This document shows positions 51,702-59,487 of a stretch of DNA of 64,000 bases, piece after piece (positions within the stretch are counted from its first letter, which is position 1; each line of letters begins with the position of its first letter). The translations under genes were made by a program, and so were the position numbers. The DNA lies in assembly GCF_014982745.1 (NCBI RefSeq), contig NZ_JADCKA010000007.1, forward strand, positions 1 through 64,000, in the 5' to 3' direction. Source of the stretch: Gallibacter intestinalis (GTDB lineage: Bacteria; Bacillota; Clostridia; Peptostreptococcales; Anaerovoracaceae). Below the pieces are notes generated by a model. That model saw only the letters and a list, made by a program, of their open reading frames with translations. It had not been told where the DNA came from and did no database searches.

Positions 51702-54700
51702 CTCATCTTCAGAAATTACTTTTGTCTTTTTGCTAGCCAGAATATCGTACATTACAGGGATTACGAAAAGTGTCATAAGAGTAGCATAAAGCAATCCTCC
51801 GATACACACAACAGCCACCGGCTGAATCATTTCGCTGCCGCTTCCTGTACCCACCGCCATAGGCAAAAGACCAAGTATTGTAGTTGCAGCTGTCATAAGC
51901 ACAGGTCTCATTCTTATAGCTCCTGCTTCTATTATGGATTCTCTTCTATCCATACCTTCCGCCCTCAATCTGTTTATGCAGTCTATAAGTACGATGGCAT
52001 TGTTTACTATTATACCCATCAGCATGATTATTCCCACCATGGCAACGACGCTTAGTACATTTCCCGTAATCAATAGTCCTGCCATGGCGCCGGTAATAGC
52101 TAAAGGTATTGTAAACATCACGATAAACGGTGAAAGCAGTGATTGGAACTGGGCTACCATAACCAAATAAATCAAGAATATACCTAAAAGGAACATCTTT
52201 ACAAGCTGACCCATGGCATCCATAATCTGCTCGTTTTCTCCTTCTATTACCACATTTACGCTTTCAGGAAGCTCAAGCTTTTCAACAGCAGCCTCAGCCT
52301 TATCTGTAGTTAAGGTAATATTATATCCCTCATCGACAGATGCCGTTACAGTCTGCGCCCTTTTCTGATCTGTCCTGGTTATAGTATCAAGGGTCTTATC
52401 CTTTTGCACATTGGCAATATCTTTTAACTTTACAGACTCACCGCTTCCCGCTGAAGCACCGGTAGTACTTGATGTTCCGGCAGATATCTCCATATTCATA
52501 AGCTGATTTTGGCTCATCTTATCATCAGCTGCATCAGAGCTTACTATAACACTTCTTTCGCTACCTTCGTATTCAATACCTGTAGCTTCGCTTTCCCCAG
52601 ACAGCTTTGAGCTTATCTGAGTATAAACCTGTGCAACGGTAAGGCCGTGTTTCATAGCCTTTTCTCTGTCGATGATAACCTTTATCTCTGAGGATGAATT
52701 TTCGTTAACATCAGAAACCTCGCTTACGCCTTCAATATCCCCGAGTGCATTTTGCACTTTAATGGCAGCACTTCTGAGATCGTTCAAATCGTCGCCTTCC
52801 AGTCTGATGCTGATGCCGCCTCCTCCCATCATAGCGGACATATCTGCAGTTGATGAAACCGAAACCTCAGCTCCATTTTCTTCTCCAATCTTTGACAAAA
52901 CATCGGCAACCTTATCGCCGTTTTTAATTTTATCCTCATCTAAAAGAACATAGAAGGTTGCGTTTTTCATATCTCCTGAAGATGTTCCTCCAAGTCCCAT
53001 TAAGGACGCCGTATTAGATGAAAGTGTAGCTCCCACCGTAGATACTCCGTCGATTTCCGAAACCTTTTCCGATATTTCATCATATGTTCTGACGCAATCA
53101 TCATCGGACGCCTCTTCTGGCATCTGTACAGTTGCAGAAACCTGAGGTGTTGACATATCCGGTATGAACTCAAAGCCCTTTGAAAGAGTCAGTCCGGTGG
53201 TTGCTACAAGTAATACCACAACTGCCACTAGTACAACAGCCTTATGATTTAAAGCCTTTTCAGCCAAGCTTCTGTACTTATCTACAGTTTTGCTTTCAGG
53301 CCCCATCACTGTGACTTTCTTTATATTTCCGAGAATTGTACTTCCCATTGTCGGTACCAAGGTCAAAGCGACAATGAGACTGGCCATAAGGGAATATGTC
53401 ACCGTCAGTGCCATGTCGACAAATACCGTTTTAGTAATTCCGTCAACGAAAACTATCGGCAAGAACACACATACAGTTGTAAGGGTTGAGGCGGTGATTG
53501 CTCCTGCCACCTGTGCTGCTCCCGACACAGCAGCTTTAATTTTACTGTAGCCCAAACTTCTGAGTCTATATATGTTTTCAATAACCACAATGGAATTATC
53601 CACCAACATACCTGTACCCACGGCAAGTCCTGCCAGAGAGATTATGTTAAGTGTAACCCCTGTAAAATACATAAGGACTATTGCAAAGGTTATACTAATA
53701 GGTATGCTTAGAGCAGTTATGATTGTCGGTTTAAAATCTCTCAAGAAGAAAAACAGTACAAGTATAGCAAATAGACCTCCCAGTACCAGACTTTCCAGTA
53801 CCGAATCTATCGCTATGTTAATATAATCTCCCTGATCCGAAAGAACAGAAAACTCCAACCCGTCATATTCGCCAGAAAGCTCATCAAATCTGTCCTTTAC
53901 ATTTTCAGCCACTTCAGTTGTGCCGTAATCAGACTGCTTGCTGAACACCAGCATTATCCCGTCTTCGCCGTTGATCTTTGAGTAAGTCTTTTCTCCATCT
54001 GCCATATATGTCACGGCAGCCACATCAGCAAGTGTAATAGGCTCAACACCATCTATACCCAAATCCAGAAGCACAGTATTTTTCAATTCATCTGGGGAAT
54101 CAATCTTATCGCCTACGGTAACAATAACATCCTGACCATCCTCAGATATATAACCTGCCGGCATTTCAAAATTTTGAGCCGTTATAAGGGATGATATTCC
54201 CTCCGGCGTTAGGTAACTGCTTATCTGAGATGCTGATGCCTTTCCTGATGCCTCCTGAAGAGCTATCTGCGATAAAGACGACTGTAACTGCATGTTCGCC
54301 GAGTTTAGCAGCGCGCTGTTGCCTGCTATCTCAGCCATACCGTTGTTTAAGCTATTTTCGGTTTTTTGCAGATTTTCATTAAGACTGCTTTCCGCCTTAG
54401 TCACTTCATCCAGTGTATTAAGCTTATTTACATCAATACCCATCTGGGAAAGAAATTCCGAAAAGGGTGCAAGCTGCTCTGTTATACCATCCATAGCCTT
54501 CTTTGCAGCGGCTATAGCCTGGACATTAGCCTTATATACATTGTTTCCTTCACAGGCTGCATTTATTTCTTCTTCCGTTGCACCCTCTGGCAGCTGCGAT
54601 GCAATCTGAGTTTTTAATGTCTCATTAGCACTTTCGAGGCCTTCCTTTGTCATGGCAAGGGTTTTAAGAGATTTTATTACATCCTTAACACTCTGACTGT

Positions 54701-55433
54701 TTTCAGCCAGCATATCTTGGCTGCTCTTTATGGTGCCCTTGGCAGCTTCAAGCTGTGCAATGCTGTCATTTGCCGCCGTAATCTGATTGTTTACACTCTG
54801 CTTGGCATCTGCAAAGCTCTCACTGACAGCATCTTGAATCTTTTCGTTAATCTCATCAATCTTCTTTTCATCAAGGCTTACATATACCGAATTTTCCACA
54901 AGCCCCGCAGTGGTTACCGATGCGACTCCTTCTGTGCCCTCCAGCTTTCTTAAAAGTTCTTCGGAAAGCAATGCCGATGTTTCTTCAGTACTGCTGCCCT
55001 TTACTGAAACAGCAGCAACAGTTGTCGGTATCATGGAAGGATTGAGCTTCATGATTACAGGAGTTTGCACAGTATCATCCCATCCGCTTTTGGAAAGGTC
55101 AATCTTATCACGAATATCCACCGAAACCGTATCTAGCTCCGCATCCTGTTCAAACTCAAGCAATATGATAGATGCATTATCCTGTGAAACAGAGGATATA
55201 TTCTTTAGGTTTTCCAAAGAAGCCATCTGCTGCTCAAGGGGCTGAGTTACAGTCTTTTCAACTTCCTGGGACGAAGCTCCAGGATATGTTGTAAACACAG
55301 CAACATATGGCAAATCTATCTTTGGAAAAAGATCTGGTGTCATCCTAGTAAATGAAACCACACCGAAAACTATTATCATGATAACCGCCACCAGCACGGT
55401 AAACGGTTTTTTAACGCTTTGTTTTGTCAGCAT
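51681..55433 (-). CDS. RND-superfamily efflux permease with large coiled-coil insertion
   Basis: A 1250-residue HAE1/AcrB-type proton-driven exporter. The start at 55433 has AGGAGG and gives MLTKQSVKKPFTVLVAV; the longer frame from 55517 runs through the tRNA-Ala gene. Twelve helices and two porter domains are present, with IRDKIDLSKSG and TYPGASSQEVEKTVTQPLE near the N-terminus. Between about residues 198 and 405 a helical Gln/Ser/Ala-rich segment interrupts the porter domain of the AcrB type. It looks like a long coiled-coil hairpin. No membrane-fusion or outer-membrane partner gene is nearby. It starts 20 bases after the tRNA-Ala terminator, with no room for its own promoter. Confidence 0.9.
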   Translation of the reverse strand: MLTKQSVKKPFTVLVAVIMIIVFGVVSFTRMTPDLFPKIDLPYVAVFTTYPGASSQEVEKTVTQPLEQQMASLENLKNISSVSQDNASIILLEFEQDAELDTVSVDIRDKIDLSKSGWDDTVQTPVIMKLNPSMIPTTVAAVSVKGSSTEETSALLSEELLRKLEGTEGVASVTTAGLVENSVYVSLDEKKIDEINEKIQDAVSESFADAKQSVNNQITAANDSIAQLEAAKGTIKSSQDMLAENSQSVKDVIKSLKTLAMTKEGLESANETLKTQIASQLPEGATEEEINAACEGNNVYKANVQAIAAAKKAMDGITEQLAPFSEFLSQMGIDVNKLNTLDEVTKAESSLNENLQKTENSLNNGMAEIAGNSALLNSANMQLQSSLSQIALQEASGKASASQISSYLTPEGISSLITAQNFEMPAGYISEDGQDVIVTVGDKIDSPDELKNTVLLDLGIDGVEPITLADVAAVTYMADGEKTYSKINGEDGIMLVFSKQSDYGTTEVAENVKDRFDELSGEYDGLEFSVLSDQGDYINIAIDSVLESLVLGGLFAILVLFFFLRDFKPTIITALSIPISITFAIVLMYFTGVTLNIISLAGLAVGTGMLVDNSIVVIENIYRLRSLGYSKIKAAVSGAAQVAGAITASTLTTVCVFLPIVFVDGITKTVFVDMALTVTYSLMASLIVALTLVPTMGSTILGNIKKVTVMGPESKTVDKYRSLAEKALNHKAVVLVAVVVLLVATTGLTLSKGFEFIPDMSTPQVSATVQMPEEASDDDCVRTYDEISEKVSEIDGVSTVGATLSSNTASLMGLGGTSSGDMKNATFYVLLDEDKIKNGDKVADVLSKIGEENGAEVSVSSTADMSAMMGGGGISIRLEGDDLNDLRSAAIKVQNALGDIEGVSEVSDVNENSSSEIKVIIDREKAMKHGLTVAQVYTQISSKLSGESEATGIEYEGSERSVIVSSDAADDKMSQNQLMNMEISAGTSSTTGASAGSGESVKLKDIANVQKDKTLDTITRTDQKRAQTVTASVDEGYNITLTTDKAEAAVEKLELPESVNVVIEGENEQIMDAMGQLVKMFLLGIFLIYLVMVAQFQSLLSPFIVMFTIPLAITGAMAGLLITGNVLSVVAMVGIIMLMGIIVNNAIVLIDCINRLRAEGMDRRESIIEAGAIRMRPVLMTAATTILGLLPMAVGTGSGSEMIQPVAVVCIGGLLYATLMTLFVIPVMYDILASKKTKVISEDELTITLE

Positions 55434-55452
55434 ATTACCTCCTATAATGAAT

Positions 55453-55476
55453 AAAACGGCTGAAATCAGCCGTTTT
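55453..55476 (-). terminator. Terminator after tRNA-Ala, directly before the RND start
   Basis: On the minus strand AAAACGGCTGA pairs perfectly with TCAGCCGTTTT around a two-base centre, with TTTTATT following. It lies 19 bases upstream of the RND ATG. Transcription of the RND gene from upstream must pass it. Confidence 0.82.
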
Positions 55477-55478
55477 AA

Positions 55479-55554
55479 TGGTGGAGCATAGGGGATTCGA
55501 ACCCCTGACCCCCACACTGCCAGTGTGGTGCGCTCCCAGCTGCGCTAATACCCC
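55479..55554 (-). tRNA. tRNA-Ala, anticodon GGC
   Basis: Acceptor GGGGTAT, D arm TAGCGCAGCTGGGAGCGC, anticodon stem CCACA/TGTGG with loop CTGGCAG, T arm GGTTCGAATCC and an encoded CCA end are all present. The anticodon GGC reads GCC and GCU. Confidence 0.96.
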
Positions 55555-55565
55555 ATATCGGGAAC

Positions 55566-55594
55566 AGTATATCATATCGCTTTCGTTTTTTAAA
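55566..55594 (-). promoter_or_regulatory. Promoter of tRNA-Ala
   Basis: TTTAAA (55594-55589) and TATACT (55571-55566) on the minus strand are 17 bases apart. The -10 element lies 11 bases before the tRNA 5' end. Confidence 0.6.
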
Positions 55595-55597
55595 TAA

Positions 55598-56323
55598 TTA
55601 AAAATCATTTGGATTCTTTTTCTGTTTGTTTAATTGTTTTAAAACTTCTTCAATATTATCATTTGTTATAGCGCCAGGATAATCTTGATTTAATTTTAGC
55701 AATCTTCTGCTGTTTTCAGCTTCATTTTCCTTGTTTTGCTCATATAAACTATCCAAATCTTCAGATTTAATTATGAACTCAATATCCTGTTTAACAGACT
55801 CAGAAATAATGTCCCATCCATCATACAAATCGCAAACAGCTCTATTTATATTATCCCATGTGATGATATTACCTTTTGCTGCTTCATTCTTTAAAATACC
55901 AATAATATCTGAAAGGTCATGTTTATATTCTCTTCCAGCAACCAGTTTCATAGCAATTAAATATTCAGCTGAAACAGTTCTAACGGTTAATATATTTGAA
56001 AAAGTGCGATAATATTTTGAATATCTAACAATTCTTGGTGTATATGATGTTGTATTCTTAAAATCTTCATTAAGCCATTTTCTCGGTAAATCGTATTTAT
56101 TGCCAACATTATTGATAGCATCTTTTATTGCCGAAGAGGCTTGTAATAGTCCATCAATATCATAAGTCATATCTCTAAAATCATAATTTATGAGAATTGA
56201 AGCACCACCAATAAGAATAATCTCTGCAGGAGTATTTTTACCATTCAACTTGCGATATTCTTTGCCTAATTCTTTTAAATACATATCTATATTTTCTTTT
56301 GTAAATCTATTATTAGACTGCAT
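55598..56323 (-). CDS. DUF6036/AbiEii-like nucleotidyltransferase, candidate toxin
   Basis: A 241-residue protein with the minimal nucleotidyltransferase signature of the AbiEii/DUF6036 group: LIGGASILINY (Gly39-Gly40) and RDMTYDIDGLL (Asp55, Asp57). A helical region follows, including SAEYLIAMKLVAGREYKHDLSDI, as in that family. Relatives act as toxins of type IV or similar toxin-antitoxin and abortive-infection systems, some by adding nucleotides to tRNA ends. It overlaps the upstream XRE-type gene by 11 bases, the usual antitoxin-first arrangement. The pair is richer in A/T than its surroundings and sits between tRNA-Ala and tRNA-Leu. No phage or integrase gene is adjacent. The toxin role is inferred from family and layout. 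Confidence 0.8.
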   Translation of the reverse strand: MQSNNRFTKENIDMYLKELGKEYRKLNGKNTPAEIILIGGASILINYDFRDMTYDIDGLLQASSAIKDAINNVGNKYDLPRKWLNEDFKNTTSYTPRIVRYSKYYRTFSNILTVRTVSAEYLIAMKLVAGREYKHDLSDIIGILKNEAAKGNIITWDNINRAVCDLYDGWDIISESVKQDIEFIIKSEDLDSLYEQNKENEAENSRRLLKLNQDYPGAITNDNIEEVLKQLNKQKKNPNDF

Positions 56324-56894
56324 CTCTTACATTTCCCTCCACTATGTTATGCGACAAAAACTCAGGTATGCTATTTTCTTTATATTGCTCAAGAATAGTA
56401 TTGTCGTTTCTAATTTGTGCTTTTAATAATACGCTTTCGGGATAAACAATTTCATCTAATTGATAGCATCTAATATTGTCATACTTGTTACATAATGGAA
56501 TATTGTTAATGCGAGATAAATAATCTACCATAGCAAGTAAATATAAAGTTTCAGGATACCATTCTTTTTTATATAACTTAGTAATCTCGTCGTTTTCAAG
56601 AACTCTAATTAAAAATTCTATATCACCCAAATCTTTTACTGCATGACAAACATTACTTTTAAATACTGAAAATGATGTTCTATATTCACTTTCAGTTATA
56701 AAAGCGTCTTTAATGAGATCTTCCATAGTACAATTAAGCACTTTAGATATTTTATATATTGTTTCTGCAGAGCATTTTTCAATTTTAGTTTTACCACAAC
56801 ATATATCTGCTATGGTGCTGTATGGAATACTACCATCTTTGGATAAACGATATTTTGTTATGTTGTGTTCTTCCAATAAAGTGTTCAGGTTCAT
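56313..56894 (-). CDS. XRE-family regulator, candidate antitoxin of the nucleotidyltransferase pair
   Basis: A 193-residue protein with an N-terminal XRE-type helix-turn-helix (about 5-62: TKYRLSKDGSIPYSTIADIC and SAETIYKISKVLNCTMEDLI). The C-terminal part of about 130 residues has no domain I recognise. GGAGGG lies seven bases before the ATG. The promoter at 56915-56943 contains an 18-bp palindrome within its spacer, which is where an autorepressor of this class would bind. It overlaps the nucleotidyltransferase gene by 11 bases. The organisation fits an autoregulated antitoxin, but the C-terminal domain could have another role. Confidence 0.8.
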   Translation of the reverse strand: MNLNTLLEEHNITKYRLSKDGSIPYSTIADICCGKTKIEKCSAETIYKISKVLNCTMEDLIKDAFITESEYRTSFSVFKSNVCHAVKDLGDIEFLIRVLENDEITKLYKKEWYPETLYLLAMVDYLSRINNIPLCNKYDNIRCYQLDEIVYPESVLLKAQIRNDNTILEQYKENSIPEFLSHNIVEGNVRDAV

Positions 56895-56914
56895 ATTTCA
56901 TCCCTCCTACACTA

Positions 56915-56943
56915 ATTATAATGGTATACCGTTATATGCGCAA
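56915..56943 (-). promoter_or_regulatory. Promoter and operator of the XRE-nucleotidyltransferase pair
   Basis: TTGCGC (56943-56938) and a perfect TATAAT (56920-56915) on the minus strand are 17 bases apart. A near-perfect palindrome, ATAA-T-GGTATACC-G-TTAT, spans 56918-56935, covering the spacer and part of the -10. Repressor binding there would block RNA polymerase. Confidence 0.78.
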
Positions 56944-56978
56944 CTATATCATTTCTGTTTCTTACTTCAAAATAATTT

Positions 56979-57000
56979 TTGCCACCATTTTGCCACCATT
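56979..57000. repeat. Tandem 11-bp repeat beside tRNA-Leu(GAG)
   Basis: TTGCCACCATT occurs twice without a gap, between the tRNA-Leu(GAG) terminator and the XRE gene promoter. It may mark the boundary of the inserted cassette. I found no second copy at the tRNA-Ala side. Confidence 0.7.
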
Positions 57001-57017
57001 TTAGTCCACAAAAGCAA

Positions 57018-57043
57018 AAACTCGTTGAAATTTCAACGAGTTT
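57018..57043 (-). terminator. Terminator after tRNA-Leu(GAG)
   Basis: On the minus strand AAACTCGTTGAAA pairs perfectly with TTTCAACGAGTTT, followed by further T (TTTTTGCTTTTG). It lies three bases after the encoded CCA end. Confidence 0.88.
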
Positions 57044-57045
57044 AA

Positions 57046-57132
57046 TGGTGCGGCTGGCGAGATTCGAACTCGCACAAGGGAATCCTTACTGCCCCCTCAA
57101 GACAGCGCGTCTGCCTGTTCCGCCACAGCCGC
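57046..57132 (-). tRNA. tRNA-Leu, anticodon GAG
   Basis: A class II tRNA with acceptor GCGGCTG, D arm, anticodon stem CTGTC/GGCAG with loop TTGAGGG, a long variable arm, T arm with AGTTCGAAT and an encoded CCA end. The anticodon GAG reads CUC and CUU. The AT-rich cassette begins directly downstream. Confidence 0.95.
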
Positions 57133-57145
57133 ATATTTATCAGCA

Positions 57146-57178
57146 AGCCTCAAGTTCCAAGGGTTGAAACCCGAGGCT
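57146..57178 (-). other. Imperfect hairpin between the solute-binding protein gene and tRNA-Leu(GAG)
   Basis: On the minus strand AGCCTCGGGTTT can pair with GGAACTTGAGGCT using several G-T pairs. No T run follows, so I do not call it a terminator. It may be an RNA-processing element or part of the tRNA 5' leader. Confidence 0.4.
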
Positions 57179-57191
57179 CGGATATCAATTG

Positions 57192-58871
57192 TCAGTTACC
57201 GTTTTCAGAAGGTGGCGTTTCCACATCGTTATCATCAGCTTCCCTTTTTTCATAGACACAGTACCATGTCTCTATGCCTCGATACGGATTGCTAAAAGTG
57301 GATTTTATTTCGCCCTGAAATACCGGTGACTCTAGAATACCACAAGTCTGGTACCCAATGCAATAGTAATAATTATCTTCTTTTAAAATTTTTTTAATTT
57401 CATCTAAAATTGTGGCAGTTTCTTCAGGAGTTTTACCGCTCATAAATTCATCCAATTTATTGTCAAGCTCAGTATTGGAGTATCCGGTATAATTGTTTTC
57501 GCCTCCTGTTTTCAACAAGCTTCTGAAATCCATGCTTTCATCGGTGGACATTCCTCCTACATATATATCATAATTTCCTGATTTAAGGGCTGCCATATAT
57601 GCTTCAGTGCTTTTCTTATCAACCGTTGCATCAATTCCGAGATTTGAAAGGCTTTCTGCTATTCTCTCGGCAGCGTCAGTCCTTTCTCTGTTAGTTTCAT
57701 CAACTAAAATTTTAACAGAAAAGCTTGCGCCGTCCTCACTATCTATAATTCCGTCGTCGTTTCTGTCTTTAAGTCCTTCGTCCTTTAACAGTTTTGCAGC
57801 TTTTTCAACATCAAAGGAATAACCCTTTACTTTTTCTGTTCCCAAGTATTCCGGATAATAGATACTGTCGCTGCTGACTGCGCTTCCGTAATAGCATTCT
57901 TCCAGAATATCATTACTGTCTATACCATAAATAATGGCTTTTCTCACATTGGCATTGGAAAGAAAGCTGTTGTTTGAATTAAACCCAACAAATTCCACCT
58001 GATTTCCTATGATATCGTGAATCTGTATATCCTTTTTTGTAACAGAAGTTTTTCTCATAAGGGACTTATCATAAAGCACTGTTATATTGCTAGTTTCCAC
58101 AAGCTTTGAAAGAGAGCTATCCTTTTTTACCACATTTATTCTAACGGTGCTTTCCGGTTTTGTGCCGTAATAGCTGTCGTTTATATCCAGGAGCATTTCC
58201 TTTCCCGCTTCATATGAAGAGCATACATACATGCCGCTGCCTAGAGGTTTATAATTCTTTATCGCTTTTGCAAAATCCCTTGCGCTGTCATACTTATGAG
58301 AAGCTACTATCGGAAATGACAGATAGCTTAATGACATATCATTTTCATCTTCAAACTTTATCTTTACCTCTGTACCGCTGCCACTTACAGATTTGATTTT
58401 GCTCGCCTTAGTATAGTACGGACTTGTTGTTCCAATCCTTTTAATGGCATTTACCGTAAATTCTATATCTTCTGCGTCTACTTGCACTCCATCGGAAAAT
58501 GTCGCACTTTTAAGTTTTATCGTTAGAGTATCTCCCCCAAAGCCATAGCTTTCCGCAAGATCTCCCACAGGTGTTAGATTTTCATCAAAATCAAAGAGAG
58601 AGCTGTACATCAGCTTATTTATATACACCATATTTTCATCTGTGGCTATAAGCGGATTTAAGGTTTCAACGGTGTACATATATAATTCCACCTGTTTTAC
58701 CTCGTTATCCACAATCTTCACATCCGTAAGAGCATCGTTTACATCTTCGCTTTTGGAGCACTCGTAAAAAATCCATACGCATGCAAAAACGATTACAGCT
58801 ATAAGCAGTACTATTTTTCTTATGGTATCTTTTCTGAGATTTTTTATACTATCTATTAATTTAATCTTCAT
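57192..58871 (-). CDS. Membrane-anchored solute-binding protein, family 5 (OppA/DppA-like)
   Basis: A 559-residue extracytoplasmic binding protein of the peptide/nickel family. One N-terminal hydrophobic segment (about 20-37) is followed by the family 5 fold, with TVETLNPLIATDENM near residue 70 and GYSFDVEKAAKLLKDEGL with an acidic loop (DRNDDGIIDSED) in the C-terminal half. The cysteine in IVFAC is a poor lipobox and a hydrophobic stretch follows it, so an uncleaved anchor is as likely as a lipoprotein. No ABC permease or ATPase gene is adjacent. It overlaps coaE by 11 bases, with AAGGA before the ATG. The ligand is unknown. Confidence 0.87.
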   Translation of the reverse strand: MKIKLIDSIKNLRKDTIRKIVLLIAVIVFACVWIFYECSKSEDVNDALTDVKIVDNEVKQVELYMYTVETLNPLIATDENMVYINKLMYSSLFDFDENLTPVGDLAESYGFGGDTLTIKLKSATFSDGVQVDAEDIEFTVNAIKRIGTTSPYYTKASKIKSVSGSGTEVKIKFEDENDMSLSYLSFPIVASHKYDSARDFAKAIKNYKPLGSGMYVCSSYEAGKEMLLDINDSYYGTKPESTVRINVVKKDSSLSKLVETSNITVLYDKSLMRKTSVTKKDIQIHDIIGNQVEFVGFNSNNSFLSNANVRKAIIYGIDSNDILEECYYGSAVSSDSIYYPEYLGTEKVKGYSFDVEKAAKLLKDEGLKDRNDDGIIDSEDGASFSVKILVDETNRERTDAAERIAESLSNLGIDATVDKKSTEAYMAALKSGNYDIYVGGMSTDESMDFRSLLKTGGENNYTGYSNTELDNKLDEFMSGKTPEETATILDEIKKILKEDNYYYCIGYQTCGILESPVFQGEIKSTFSNPYRGIETWYCVYEKREADDNDVETPPSENGN

Positions 58872-59454
58872 ATTTCCTTAAAAGTCCATCAACCTTATTT
58901 AACAGCTCTTTTTTATCTCCGGAATTATCTATGACCTCATCGGCCAGTGCAATCTTTTCTTCGTCAGACATCTGACATGCAATTCTCTGCTTCACCTGTT
59001 CTTCAGTGACATTATCCCTCTCCATAACTCTTTTTAATCGCTGCTCCATATCAGCAATTACGAGCCATGTGGCATCACACCACTTATCCACTCCCGCTTC
59101 AAACAATATAGGTCCTTCCAAAAACATTATTCTTTCGCCCTTTTGTCGGTTAGCTTCTATTTCCGCTTCAAGCTGTCTTTTTATACCTTTATGAGTAATG
59201 GCATTGAGTGTTTTTTCATTTTCTGCATTTGTAAATGCTATGGAAGCAAGATACTTTCTTTTTAGCCTTCCTTCATCATCTAAAATATCATCTCCAAAGG
59301 CTTTCACCAGTTCATTTAGAGTTTCCATGCCCGGCTCAGTTATCTGATGGGCAATCAAATCTGCATCGCTTATTTTGTATCCCTTATCTCGGAGGTATGA
59401 GGAGACGGTGCTTTTGCCGCTACCTATTCCCCCGGTTAAACCTATGATTTTCAT
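58861..59454 (-). CDS. coaE: Dephospho-CoA kinase
   Basis: CoaE performs the last step of coenzyme A synthesis, phosphorylating dephospho-CoA. The 197 residues start with the P-loop GLTGGIGSGKSTVSSYL; FLEGPILFEAGVDKWCD and the lid segment near RLKRVMERD follow. GAAGGG precedes the ATG. It lies 33 bases after polA, the usual polA-coaE order in Firmicutes, although mutM is missing between them. Confidence 0.97.
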   Translation of the reverse strand: MKIIGLTGGIGSGKSTVSSYLRDKGYKISDADLIAHQITEPGMETLNELVKAFGDDILDDEGRLKRKYLASIAFTNAENEKTLNAITHKGIKRQLEAEIEANRQKGERIMFLEGPILFEAGVDKWCDATWLVIADMEQRLKRVMERDNVTEEQVKQRIACQMSDEEKIALADEVIDNSGDKKELLNKVDGLLRKYED

Positions 59455-59487
59455 TAGCTATCCCTTCTGACTAATACACCTCTAAGA

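Noticed and set aside
57146-57178. Terminator between the solute-binding protein gene and tRNA-Leu(GAG)
   Set aside because: The hairpin has several G-T pairs and no T run, so it is listed only as a hairpin.
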